64,000 nt of DNA from BD2-11 sp965115885 (GTDB lineage: Bacteria; Gemmatimonadota; Gemmatimonadetes; Longimicrobiales; Gaopeijiaceae). The notes beneath the pieces are model-generated. The model did no database searches. It was not told the DNA's origin and saw only the letters and a program-made list of their open reading frames with translations. Both the position numbers and the translations under genes were made by a program. This document shows, piece after piece, positions 56,348 to 64,000 of this stretch (positions within the stretch are counted from its first letter, which is position 1; each line of letters opens with the position of its first letter). The DNA lies in the NCBI GenBank assembly GCA_965115885.1, contig OZ220479.1, positions 186,001-250,000 of the forward strand. The letters run 5' to 3'.

Positions 56348-56963
56348 GAGGGCCGCCGCGCTCCGGTCGCGGGCGGGGTTGCCGCTGCTCGGCCTCCTCG
56401 TCCCCGGGGCGTTGCCGGGGCAGGGGCTCGACGGTCCGCCGCTGGTCACGCACCGCGCCCGGGTGCCGGCGCACGGCGCCGCCGTGGGCACGTCGCTTCT
56501 CCCCTCCCACGAGCGCTACGTCGTCGTCCACCTGGCCGAAAACCGACTCTTCGTCATGGACGGGGAGCGCGCCGTGTGGTCGGCCCCCGTGGGCACGGGA
56601 ACCGGATTCAGGTTGGACGGGGCCGGTCGGAAATGGCATTTCTCCACGCCCCGCGGGATCATGAAGGTGCGCTACATGGAGAAGGATCCGGTCTGGATCG
56701 CGCCCGACTGGCACTTCGTCGAGAAGGGGGTTCCGGTTCCTCCGCGGCGGCATCCCTCGCGCCGGATCCCGGGCGCCCTGGGGACCACGGCGATCTATCT
56801 GGGCGACGGCATCGCGATTCACGGCACCCACCGGCCCGAGCTGGTGCTCGATCCCGATCCGGAGCGGCGGCGCATCTCGCACGGGTGCATCCGCCTGACC
56901 AACGAGTCGGCCCGCGAGCTCTTCTACCTGATCGACGTGGGCACCCCGGTCCTCGTCTACTAG
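56307..56963 (+). CDS. L,D-transpeptidase (YkuD domain)
   Basis: The 218-residue protein has an Arg-rich N-terminus and a hydrophobic signal (GLPLLGLLVPGALPG), then a YkuD catalytic domain. The conserved IHGTHRP (H172) and ISHGCIRLTN (C194 nucleophile) are both present. It forms 3-3 peptidoglycan cross-links or attaches proteins to the wall in the periplasm. GAGGA precedes the ATG. It overlaps the YtxH-like gene by 41 bp and precedes smpB by 18 bp. Confidence 0.9.
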   Translation: MTKPKTDSRNRRIERAAALRSRAGLPLLGLLVPGALPGQGLDGPPLVTHRARVPAHGAAVGTSLLPSHERYVVVHLAENRLFVMDGERAVWSAPVGTGTGFRLDGAGRKWHFSTPRGIMKVRYMEKDPVWIAPDWHFVEKGVPVPPRRHPSRRIPGALGTTAIYLGDGIAIHGTHRPELVLDPDPERRRISHGCIRLTNESARELFYLIDVGTPVLVY

Positions 56964-56981
56964 CGGCGACGCGCGGCTTCG

Positions 56982-57461
56982 GTGGTGCGAACGACCTCGA
57001 CCGGGCGGCCGGACCGGATCGTGATTTCCCGCAACCGGAAGGCGCGCCACGTTTACGAGGTGCTCGAGACCCTCGAAGCGGGGCTGGTGCTGAAGGGACC
57101 CGAGGTGAAGTCCGTGCGCGCGGGCAAGGTGGGGTTCAAGGACGCGTTCGCCCGTCTGGAGGGCGGCGAAGTCTGGCTCCACAATCTCCACATCAGCCCC
57201 TACGAGCCGGCGACGCGGTGGAACGCCGACCCGGAGCGCCCGCGCAAGCTCCTGCTCAAGCGCGCCGAAATCCGGCGGCTCGTCGGCAAGGTGGAGGAGA
57301 AGGGACTGACGCTGGTGCCCCTGGATCTCCACCTGAGCCGGGGGTACGCGAAGCTGACGCTGGCCCTCGCGCGCGGCCGCAAGCTCTACGACAAGAGGGA
57401 GAAGTTGCGTCGGCGGACCCAGGAGCGGGAAGCCGAGCGAGCCATGAGACGAGGCCGATGA
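56982..57461 (+). CDS. smpB: SsrA-binding protein
   Basis: The 159-residue protein binds tmRNA and delivers it to stalled ribosomes. Family motifs are ISRNRKARHVYEVLETLEAGLVLKG, EVKSVRAGKV, FKDAFARLEGGEVWL, HISPYEPATRWN and a basic C-terminal tail starting RGRKLYDKREKL. The GTG at 56982 (or the next GTG, 56985) starts the protein. No tmRNA gene was seen in the window. The stop overlaps the following ATG. Confidence 0.95.
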   Translation: MVRTTSTGRPDRIVISRNRKARHVYEVLETLEAGLVLKGPEVKSVRAGKVGFKDAFARLEGGEVWLHNLHISPYEPATRWNADPERPRKLLLKRAEIRRLVGKVEEKGLTLVPLDLHLSRGYAKLTLALARGRKLYDKREKLRRRTQEREAERAMRRGR

Positions 57462-59146
57462 GGGTCGGCCGGACCGTCTCGGGCGCGACGCTGTGCACGT
57501 TTCTGGCAGGGGGGTGCGCCTACTTCAACTCCCTCTACAACGCCCGGCGCGCTTTCGAGGAGGCCCAGGCCGCCCGCCTGCGGGACCAGCCGGTCGAGGC
57601 CGCTTCCGGGTATCGGGAAGCCATCGACAAGGCGGCCCGCAGCTACCGGTCGGACCGGTCGGGACGCTGGGCCGACGACGCGCTCTACCTCATGGGTCGC
57701 GCCTACTTCCACAGCGGAGACTGGGACCGGTCCCGAGCGGCGTTGGAGCGTCTGCTGGAGATCTCGAGCGATTCCAGCCTGCGCGCGGGCGCCCGCGTGC
57801 ACCTCGGCGGCGTCGATTTGGCCACGGGACGGCGCGTTTCGGGCATGCGGGCGCTCGACGACGCCCTGGGCGGGATCTCGGACGCGACGCTTCGGGCGGA
57901 GGCGCATCTGTGGCGGGCCCGGGCCGGGTTCGACGCCGGCCGCGCGCGGGAGGGGTGGGCCAGCCTCGATCTCTCGGAGGAAACCGCCCGCGAGCTGCGC
58001 GTCCCGGCGGGGCTGGAGCGACTGCTGCGCGGGCTCGATCGCGACGAACCCGAGCATGCCTTCGCGGGCGCGGCGACCCTGCTCGAGGAGGCCTCCGGGG
58101 AGGCGTGGGCCGACACCGTCCTCGCCGCCGTGGCGCGCGCTTCCGCGCTCTGGGGGGCGGAAGCCGCGGCGGAGATGCTCGCCGCGGTCGAACGCAGCGC
58201 CTGGGCGCCGCCGGCGCGCGCTCGAGCTCGCTTCGAGCGGGCGCGCCTGCTCGCGCGCGCCGGCGACACGCTGGCGGCCGTCGAGACGGCCCGCGAGGTG
58301 GCGCGCGGCGGCGGCCGGACCGCGCACGAGGCGCGCATCGCCCTCGCACGCTGGCGGTTGAGTTCCGTCGACCGCCTGGAGGAACTCGACGAGGTCCGGG
58401 CCGTCCTGCTTCCCGCCCTGGCGGTGCCCGAAGCGCTTCGGCTCGTCGACCGCATGGAACGCGTGGGACTGTTCGTGGAGCGGGCGGCCACGGTCGGCGA
58501 CGTCCTCGCCCTGTTCGCGGGGGCGGAATTGGCGCGCGACAGCCTCGGCGCGCGGCGCTTGGCCCGTCGGCTTTTCACCCTGTACGCGGACCGGGGCCGC
58601 GGCTCCGCGTGGGAAGCCAAGGCTCTGATGGCCGCCCTCGAGCTGACCGACGATCCCGACCTGCGGGCGCCGCTCGTCGACCGTCTGAACCGCATGGAAG
58701 ACGACCTCTACGTCCTGGCGTCGCGGGGGGCGGAGGCGAGGCCGATCGACTACGCCGTCGTCGAGGGCCGGCTGGGGGTCTCCCTGGAGATCCTGCGGCG
58801 GCGCGTCGCCGCGGAGGCCGTCGGCCGGAACGCGGCGGTGCGGGAAGCCGCCCGAACGCTCGACAGCGTCCGGGCGGCGGAAGAGTCGGCGCGCCGGGTC
58901 GCCGCGGGCGACTCCGCGCTGCCGGACTCGCTGCGCCTCGATTCGCTGCGGGCCGACTCGTTGCGGGCCGACTCGCTGCGCGGCGCCGCGCCCGGAGCGG
59001 CGGACGCGTTCTTCGCCCCCGACACGATCCGGTCGGCGGACTCGATCCCCGCGCGCGACACGCTTCCCCGGCGCGCCGCCGCGCGCGCCCCCGATCAGCC
59101 TGGACCGGTCCGGTCCGCGTCCGGGTGCGAAGCCCGTGCGGCTTGA
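57458..59146 (+). CDS. Large helical-repeat (TPR-like) lipoprotein
   Basis: The 562-residue protein has a signal ending FLAGGC (C20), a lipobox. It is followed by YFNSLYNARRAFEEAQAARLR and repeated helical hairpins such as RWADDALYLMGRAYFHSGDWDRSRAALERLL, which look like TPR/Sel1-type units. Near the C-terminus the heptad-like DSLR repeats four times (SLRLDSLRADSLRADSLR), then a Pro/Asp tail. It probably acts as an outer-membrane-anchored scaffold, comparable to BamD-like or YfgC-associated TPR lipoproteins. The function is unknown. Both ends overlap neighbours (smpB, pyrD). Confidence 0.75.
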   Translation: MRVGRTVSGATLCTFLAGGCAYFNSLYNARRAFEEAQAARLRDQPVEAASGYREAIDKAARSYRSDRSGRWADDALYLMGRAYFHSGDWDRSRAALERLLEISSDSSLRAGARVHLGGVDLATGRRVSGMRALDDALGGISDATLRAEAHLWRARAGFDAGRAREGWASLDLSEETARELRVPAGLERLLRGLDRDEPEHAFAGAATLLEEASGEAWADTVLAAVARASALWGAEAAAEMLAAVERSAWAPPARARARFERARLLARAGDTLAAVETAREVARGGGRTAHEARIALARWRLSSVDRLEELDEVRAVLLPALAVPEALRLVDRMERVGLFVERAATVGDVLALFAGAELARDSLGARRLARRLFTLYADRGRGSAWEAKALMAALELTDDPDLRAPLVDRLNRMEDDLYVLASRGAEARPIDYAVVEGRLGVSLEILRRRVAAEAVGRNAAVREAARTLDSVRAAEESARRVAAGDSALPDSLRLDSLRADSLRADSLRGAAPGAADAFFAPDTIRSADSIPARDTLPRRAAARAPDQPGPVRSASGCEARAA

Positions 59147-60095
59147 GCAGGAGCTGTTCGGGACGAGGTTCCAGAACCCGGTGATGCTGGCGGCGGGCAC
59201 CTGCGGGTTCGGCAGGGAGTTGGCGGAGGTGGTCGAACTCGACCGGCTGGGCGGCTTGGTCACCAAGTCCGTGACCCGGGAACCCCGCGCCGGGAATCCG
59301 GAACCCCGCGTCAGCGAAAGCGGGGGGGCGATGGTCAACTCGGTTGGCCTCGCCAATCCCGGAGTGGAACGCGTGAAGGCCGAGAAGCTGCCGTGGCTGG
59401 CGTCGCGGCTGAAGCGTGCGCAAGTCTTCGTCAGCGTGGCGGGACACACGGTGGGCGAATACTGCGAGATCGTCGAATATCTCGAACCGGAGGAGGGCTT
59501 TCTGGGATTCGAGCTCAATCTCTCGTGTCCGAACGTCGCGCTGGACGGCGTGCCCTTCGCGCTCGACGCCGACCTGCTGGCGACGGTGGTTTCGCGCGTG
59601 CGCGCCCTCACCGCGCGGCCGCTCATGGTGAAGCTGGCGCCGAACTCTCCGGACGTCGGAGCGGCCGCGCGCGTCGCCGTCGCCGCCGGCGGCGACGGCG
59701 TCACCCTGGTGAACACCATGCCCGGAATGGCGATCGACCCGGAGACGAGGCGCCCCCTGCTCGGGGCCGGGGTCGGCGGACTGAGCGGACCGGCGCTGCT
59801 GCCGATCGGAGTTCACGCCGTGTGGCGGGCGAGTCGGCGCGTGCGCGTCCCGCTGGCCGGAGTCGGAGGTGTCGGCGGGCACCGCGACTGCGTACAGTAT
59901 CTGCTCGCAGGGGCTTCGCTGGTCCAGGTGGGCACCGCCACCTTCGCCGACCCGCGGTCCGCGGCGCGCATCGTGCGCGGGCTGGGCGCCTACGGCCGCC
60001 GGCGCGGAATCGGCGCGGTCGCGCAGCTGGTGGGTGCGCTCGAACGGCCCGGGGAAGGAGCGTCCCTCGTCCGGGACGGGACGGACGCGCCGTGA
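59136..60095 (+). CDS. pyrD: Dihydroorotate dehydrogenase, class 1
   Basis: The 319-residue flavoenzyme oxidises dihydroorotate to orotate in pyrimidine synthesis. It starts LFGTRFQNPVMLAAGTCGFG, with the catalytic Cys in FELNLSCPNVA, the lysine in LMVKLAPNSPD and the FMN loop in GVGGVGGHRDCVQYLLAGAS. A Cys base marks class 1; class 1B enzymes need a PyrK partner, which is not in this window. The GTG at 59136 overlaps the preceding lipoprotein gene by 11 bp, and the stop overlaps pyrF. Confidence 0.94.
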   Translation: MRLEQELFGTRFQNPVMLAAGTCGFGRELAEVVELDRLGGLVTKSVTREPRAGNPEPRVSESGGAMVNSVGLANPGVERVKAEKLPWLASRLKRAQVFVSVAGHTVGEYCEIVEYLEPEEGFLGFELNLSCPNVALDGVPFALDADLLATVVSRVRALTARPLMVKLAPNSPDVGAAARVAVAAGGDGVTLVNTMPGMAIDPETRRPLLGAGVGGLSGPALLPIGVHAVWRASRRVRVPLAGVGGVGGHRDCVQYLLAGASLVQVGTATFADPRSAARIVRGLGAYGRRRGIGAVAQLVGALERPGEGASLVRDGTDAP

Positions 60096-60793
60096 GCGGC
60101 ACAATCCTTGCGCTGGATTATCCCTCGACCGACCGAGCGCTGGCGCTGGTGGATCTTCTGGGCGCCCGCGTCGACTTCTACAAAGTGGGTCTGGAGCTCT
60201 TCGCCCGCGAGGGCCCTGCGATCGTCGGCCAGCTCCGCCGCCGCCGCAAGCGGGTGTTTCTGGACCTCAAGCTGCACGACATTCCGCGAACCGTGGCGGG
60301 CGCGGTGGCCGCCGCCTCGGACATGGGAGTACGCTTCGTGACGGTGCACACGGCAGGAGGAAGGCGGATGCTGGAGGCCGCGGCCGCGGCCTCCGGAGAC
60401 GGCGTCCGATTGTTGGGCGTGACGATGCTGACGTCTCTGGGCGCGGCGTCCGTGCCGCGCGGCTCCGACGGCCTCCGCAAGACGCCCGAGGATCGCGTCC
60501 TCGAGCTCGCGGACCGCGCGCGCTCCGCCGGGCTCGACGGGGTGGTGGCGTCCCCCTTGGAAACCGCAGCCTTGAGGCGCCGTTTCGGGAACCGGCTCGT
60601 TCTGGTCGCTCCGGGCATCCGCCTGCCGCGCCAGTCGCTCCACGACCAGCGCCGCGTCGCGACCCCTCGGAGCGCTCGCGAAGCCGGCGCGGACTACCTC
60701 GTCGTCGGGCGGGCGGTGACCGGGGCCCCCGATCCCCGCGCGGCGCTCGACGCCGTCGAGCGCGACTTGCGCTCCCTCGAGCGCGGTTCGTGA
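60092..60793 (+). CDS. pyrF: Orotidine 5'-phosphate decarboxylase
   Basis: The 233-residue enzyme makes UMP, the step after orotate phosphoribosylation. It has LALDYPSTDRAL, the catalytic VFLDLKLHDIPRTV (Asp-Lys-x-x-Asp), VTVHTAGGRRML and the phosphate-binding VAPGIRLP ... YLVVGRAVTGAPDP. The GTG overlaps pyrD by 4 bp, so the two pyrimidine genes are coupled. Length is typical of the bacterial family. Confidence 0.95.
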   Translation: MSGTILALDYPSTDRALALVDLLGARVDFYKVGLELFAREGPAIVGQLRRRRKRVFLDLKLHDIPRTVAGAVAAASDMGVRFVTVHTAGGRRMLEAAAAASGDGVRLLGVTMLTSLGAASVPRGSDGLRKTPEDRVLELADRARSAGLDGVVASPLETAALRRRFGNRLVLVAPGIRLPRQSLHDQRRVATPRSAREAGADYLVVGRAVTGAPDPRAALDAVERDLRSLERGS

Positions 60794-60795
60794 CG

Positions 60796-61263
60796 ATGCC
60801 CCCCCCCGCGCGCCATGCGGTTCCGGCGGCGGCCGCCGTCCTGCTGGCCGTCCTGCTGGCCGCCTCCGCCCCCGCGCCGCCGCCGGCCGGGACCGCCCAA
60901 TCGTCCCTGGAGGGAGCGGCCGCCAATCTGGCGCGCCTGTGGGAGCGGGGGGCCTCCGATCTCTTCGTGCAGGTTCTGGTCGCCGGCGGCATCCGCCTGC
61001 GGGTGCGGGGCGAGGACCACCGCTCGCTCTCCAGACGCCAGGCGGTCGCCGTGCTGCGCGATTATCTGAAGGGCCACCGGTCCGAGTCGGCGCGGCTGGA
61101 GCGGGTCGCCGAGGTGGGGGGATCGCCGCTCCAGGGATACGCCGAATTCCACTGGACCGTCGTGCACGAAGGAGCCTCCGAGCGGGTGGAGCACAGCGTC
61201 TACGTCGGCTTCGTCCGCGAGGACGAGGTCTGGCGCGCCTTCGAAGTCCGCGTTCTCCATTAG
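60796..61263 (+). CDS. Secreted DUF4783-like protein
   Basis: The 155-residue protein has a signal peptide (AVPAAAAVLLAVLLAASAPA). Its domain resembles DUF4783/NTF2-like folds: GASDLFVQVL, then GIRLRVRGEDHRSLSRRQAVAVLRDYLKG and WTVVHEGASERVEHSVYVGFVREDEVWRAFEVRVL. The family function is unknown. It starts 2 bp after pyrF, with an ATG following a run of C. The assignment to DUF4783 is by pattern memory and is uncertain. Confidence 0.7.
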   Translation: MPPPARHAVPAAAAVLLAVLLAASAPAPPPAGTAQSSLEGAAANLARLWERGASDLFVQVLVAGGIRLRVRGEDHRSLSRRQAVAVLRDYLKGHRSESARLERVAEVGGSPLQGYAEFHWTVVHEGASERVEHSVYVGFVREDEVWRAFEVRVLH

Positions 61264-61370
61264 GTCGTCCCGTCGTCCCCGCCCCCGAACCCGAATCCCG
61301 GAACGCGAGCGCCTCCCGGTTTGAACGCCCGTCCCTCGATCCGCACCCTCCACCTCCGCCGCAGGCCGCG

Positions 61371-62831
61371 ATGAGCCTTCGCCTCCACGACACGCGCACG
61401 CGCACGCTGCGGCGCTTCGAGCCGCTCCGCCCGGGTCGGGCGGGCATCTACGGTTGCGGTCCCACGGTATACGGGCGCGCGCACATCGGCAATTTCCGCG
61501 CCTTCGTCGTCTACGACCTGCTCCATCGCTACCTGGAGTGGCTGGGCCACGAGGTCCGCTTCGTGGTGAATCTCACCGACGTGGACGACCGCATCGTGCA
61601 GCTCGCCGCCGAGAGCGGGCAGTCCATCCGGGAGTTCGCGGCTCCGCACGTGCGCTCCTTCTTCGCCGACGCCGAAGCCCTGGGCATGCGGCCCTTCGAC
61701 GCCCATCCCCGAGCCACGGAGTACGTGCGCGAGATGACCGACTTCGTGTCCCGGCTGATGGAGCGGGGGCTCGCCTACCCGACCTCCGACGGGTCCGTGT
61801 ACTTCAGGATCGCCGGGTTTCCCCGGTACGGCCGACTCTCGGGCGTCGATCCGGAGGCCCTGCGCCCCGGGGAACGCGTGGCCGACGACACGTACGAGAA
61901 GGACGACGTTCGCGATTTCGCGCTCTGGAAGGCGGCCAAGCCGCAGGACGACCGGGTCGGCGCGGCCTGGGATTCCCCCTGGGGCCGGGGCCGACCCGGG
62001 TGGCACCTCGAGTGTTCGGTGATGGCGCTCGGCGAGATAGGCGACACCTTGGACGTGCATCTGGGCGGCGAAGACCTCGTGTTCCCCCACCACGAGGACG
62101 AAATCGCGCAGTCAGAGGGCGCGACGGGCAAGACCTTCGCCCGCCACTGGGTTCACGTGAAACATCTTCTCGTGGAGAACCGGAAGATGTCGAAGTCGCT
62201 CGGCAACGCCTACACCCTCCCGGAGCTGACTGCAAGGTTCGAGCCCGCGGCGATCCGCCATCTGCTGATCTCCGCCCAGTACCGCAGCGAGCTCAACTTC
62301 ACCTTCGCGGGGCTGGAGGCCTCCCGTCGCGCCGTCGAGCGTCTGCTCGACTTCCGCCGACGCCTCGCGCGCACGCCCACCCGCCCCGACGTCCCGCCCG
62401 CCGGGCTCGAAGAGCTCGCCCGAGCGGCCGTGAAACGCTTCCGCGCGGCGATGGACGACGACCTCAACAGCGCCGGCGCCCTGGCCGCCCTCTTCGTCTT
62501 CGTCAAGGAGGCGAACGCGGTCCTGGACCGGGCGGACGGGGCGGTTCGCCCCTCCGACCGGGCGTCGGCGGAGACCGCCCTGGCTTCCATGGACGAGGTG
62601 CTGGGGGTGCTCGACCTGGCCTTGGCCGGACGCCGGGTCGAGGAGTCCGAACGGCAACGCATCGACCGTCTGGTCGCCGAGCGCGTCCGCGCGCGGTCGC
62701 GGCGCGACTTCGCGCGCGCGGACGACATCCGCGACCGGCTCGCGGCCGAGGGGATCGCGCTCGAGGACGCCCCCGGCGGGACCCGCTGGAAGCGGCTGGG
62801 CGCGCGGGCCGGATCCGCCGCCGAGCGCTGA
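61371..62831 (+). CDS. cysS: Cysteinyl-tRNA synthetase
   Basis: The 486-residue class I synthetase shows YGCGPTVYGRAHIGNFR (zinc Cys and the HIGH-type HIGN motif), WHLECSVMALGE (zinc Cys) and VFPHHEDEIAQSE. KMSKSLGN is the second signature. The C-terminal anticodon-binding helical domain follows (ALAALFVFVKEANAVLD). It charges tRNA-Cys with cysteine. The ATG at 61371 is 107 bp after the DUF4783-like stop. It precedes a tRNA gene cluster by 42 bp. Confidence 0.96.
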   Translation: MSLRLHDTRTRTLRRFEPLRPGRAGIYGCGPTVYGRAHIGNFRAFVVYDLLHRYLEWLGHEVRFVVNLTDVDDRIVQLAAESGQSIREFAAPHVRSFFADAEALGMRPFDAHPRATEYVREMTDFVSRLMERGLAYPTSDGSVYFRIAGFPRYGRLSGVDPEALRPGERVADDTYEKDDVRDFALWKAAKPQDDRVGAAWDSPWGRGRPGWHLECSVMALGEIGDTLDVHLGGEDLVFPHHEDEIAQSEGATGKTFARHWVHVKHLLVENRKMSKSLGNAYTLPELTARFEPAAIRHLLISAQYRSELNFTFAGLEASRRAVERLLDFRRRLARTPTRPDVPPAGLEELARAAVKRFRAAMDDDLNSAGALAALFVFVKEANAVLDRADGAVRPSDRASAETALASMDEVLGVLDLALAGRRVEESERQRIDRLVAERVRARSRRDFARADDIRDRLAAEGIALEDAPGGTRWKRLGARAGSAAER

Positions 62832-62873
62832 CCGTTGACTTCCGCGGCGGTACGGGGTAGCAGTAGTCGTTGC

Positions 62874-62947
62874 GCTGGCGTAGCTCAATCCGGCAGAGCA
62901 GCTGATTTGTAATCAGCAGGTTGGGGGTTCGAGTCCCTTCGCCAGCT
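62874..62947 (+). tRNA. tRNA-Thr (anticodon TGT)
   Basis: The acceptor stem GCTGGCG pairs with CGCCAGC. The anticodon arm GCTGA-TTTGTAA-TCAGC gives TGT at 62908-62910, and the T-arm GGGGGTTCGAGTCCC(T) is standard. CCA is not encoded. It is the first of four tRNAs before tuf. Confidence 0.95.
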
Positions 62948-63177
62948 TGGGGGGCGTTCGATCCCGAGGGCTCCGCCGACGTCGGCGCGGTTCGCGTCGG
63001 CTTCGGCGTGCGCCCGATTTCGGCTTCCCGCACGCCCCCCTTTACTTCTCCTCGGCGGGGAGCTACCTTCCGAGGCTTGATCGTAAAGATGCCGCCAGGC
63101 GCCCGGGGGGGCGTCCTCGCTCCGCGAGCGGATCGCCGGGGGAGCCCCGAACACAGGAGTCTTCGAGGGAGATGCTC

Positions 63178-63259
63178 GGTGGGGTACCGAAGCGGTCAAA
63201 CGGGGCAGACTGTAAATCTGCTGGCAATGCCTTCGGAGGTTCGAATCCTCCCCCCACCA
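63178..63259 (+). tRNA. tRNA-Tyr (anticodon GTA)
   Basis: The acceptor GGTGGGG pairs with CCCCACC. The anticodon loop CTGTAAA gives GTA at 63212-63214. A long variable arm makes it 82 nt, as expected for a type II tyrosine tRNA. CCA is not encoded. Confidence 0.95.
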
Positions 63260-63309
63260 CTGGGCGCGTCGCCGTTCCGACTTGCGAACGGGAAATCCGA
63301 GAAATTCCA

Positions 63310-63383
63310 GCGGGAGTAGCTCAGTTGGCTAGAGCATCAGCCTTCCAAGCTGAGGGTCGCGGGTTCGAGTCCCGTCTCCCGCT
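63310..63383 (+). tRNA. tRNA-Gly (anticodon TCC)
   Basis: The acceptor GCGGGAG pairs with CTCCCGC. The anticodon arm TCAGC-CTTCCAA-GCTGA gives TCC at 63344-63346. T-arm GCGGGTTCGAGTCCCGT is intact. CCA is not encoded. Confidence 0.95.
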
Positions 63384-63408
63384 CTGGACGCCGAGGCGGG
63401 AGGACGTC

Positions 63409-63480
63409 GCTCTGGTAGCTCAGGGGTAGAGCGCTTCCTTGGTAAGGAAGAGGTCCCGGGTTCAATCCCCGGCCAGAGCT
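63409..63480 (+). tRNA. tRNA-Thr (anticodon GGT)
   Basis: The acceptor GCTCTGG pairs with CCAGAGC. The anticodon arm CTTCC-TTGGTAA-GGAAG gives GGT at 63441-63443. At 72 nt it completes the Thr-Tyr-Gly-Thr order that precedes tuf in many bacteria, including Escherichia coli. Confidence 0.95.
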
Positions 63481-63564
63481 TGCCGGGGCCGCCGGGGCTC
63501 CCGACGCCGCGATCGCGCGAACCACCACGACCACTTGAACCGAACGGAGTGAGGTAGCGGAGAA

Positions 63565-64000
63565 ATGGCAAAGGAGAAGTTCGACCGGACGAAGCCGCAC
63601 GTGAACGTCGGCACCATCGGCCACGTCGACCACGGGAAGACGACGCTCACCGCGGCGATCACCCTCGCCCAGGCCAAGAAGTTCGGCGGCGACGCGGTCG
63701 CCTTCGACGAGATCGACAAGGCGCCGGAGGAGCGGGAGCGCGGGATCACGATCGCCACGGCGCACGTCGAGTACGAGACGGGGAACCGCCACTACGCCCA
63801 CGTGGACTGCCCGGGGCACGCCGACTACGTGAAGAACATGATCACCGGCGCCGCCCAGATGGACGGGGCGATTCTGGTCGTGTCCGCCGCGGACGGCCCC
63901 ATGCCGCAGACGCGCGAGCACATCCTGCTGGCCCGCCAGGTCAACGTGCCCTACATCGTCGTCTTCCTCAACAAGGTGGACATGGTCGACGACGAGGAGC
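63565..64000 (+). CDS. tuf: Elongation factor Tu, N-terminal part (3' end outside window)
   Basis: The frame runs off the window after 145 residues. The GTPase motifs are unmistakable: NVGTIGHVDHGKTTL (G1), RGITIATAHVEYET (G2), DCPGHADYVKNMI (G3) and NKVD (G4). EF-Tu delivers aminoacyl-tRNA to the ribosome. GCGGAG precedes the ATG. It lies 84 bp after the last tRNA, and processing of a common tRNA-tuf transcript is likely from the known arrangement. Confidence 0.97.
   Translation, partial: MAKEKFDRTKPHVNVGTIGHVDHGKTTLTAAITLAQAKKFGGDAVAFDEIDKAPEERERGITIATAHVEYETGNRHYAHVDCPGHADYVKNMITGAAQMDGAILVVSAADGPMPQTREHILLARQVNVPYIVVFLNKVDMVDDEE

Noticed and set aside
62948..63177. Additional tRNA or small RNA between the Thr and Tyr tRNAs
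   Set aside because: No cloverleaf or strong paired structure was visible in these 230 bp.

Overview
This window is high-GC bacterial chromosome (roughly 70 % G+C by eye) with densely packed genes, many 4-bp ATGA/GTGA overlaps and frequent GTG starts. A DUF2723 membrane protein, a class II (B12-dependent) ribonucleotide reductase, a DUF4783-like protein, lipoproteins, an outer-membrane-barrel protein and the tRNA Thr-Tyr-Gly-Thr-tuf cluster suggest a diderm environmental bacterium. Gemmatimonadota or a close relative is my best guess, but it is an inference from gene content and not proven.

Layout. 1-9.4 kb: DUF2723 protein, MoeB/rhodanese fusion, fused 2-oxoacid dehydrogenase E1, DUF255 protein, glycosyltransferase and a lipoprotein amidohydrolase. 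9.4-11.8 kb: non-coding DNA with hairpins and a frameshifted DDE transposase. 11.8-18.9 kb: a tightly coupled plus-strand run (coaE, PHP phosphoesterase, nrnA-like, Fur family, speB, phospholipase-D-type synthase, ccdA-like). 18.9-23.0 kb: minus-strand aldo-keto reductase/RidA fusion, amino-acid permease and metallophosphatase. 23.1-29.5 kb: an AT-richer two-gene island. 29.5-35.4 kb: murQ-anmK (peptidoglycan recycling), a hypothetical protein and a large secreted peptidase/propeller/barrel protein. 35.4-43.2 kb: an insertion-sequence graveyard. 43.2-64 kb: housekeeping genes (nrdJ, nitrilase, rocD, rnd, pyk, pgi, smpB, pyrD-pyrF, cysS), four tRNAs and the start of tuf.

Two regions stand out. 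The first is the low-GC pair at 23168-29453. It encodes a 1783-residue protein with one STAND/AAA-like P-loop ATPase domain in its C-terminal half. Overlapping it by 26 bp is a gene for a 319-residue protein ending in an R-x4-H motif typical of HEPN ribonucleases. A large sensor ATPase translationally coupled to a candidate RNase is the layout of an anti-phage or abortive-infection system. I do not recognise it as a named one.

The second is the IS graveyard. One IS1634-family transposase gene (minus strand, 41476 down to 35555) is cut into four pieces by an ISNCY-like element, a complete IS110-family element and a 223-bp derivative sharing the IS110 element's ends. Both IS110-type insertions sit at the same motif, GGC^GAYC. 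The IS110 leader can fold into a long stem where a bridge RNA is expected. A second, tandem IS1634 copy carries a deletion running almost exactly between the same two target sites.
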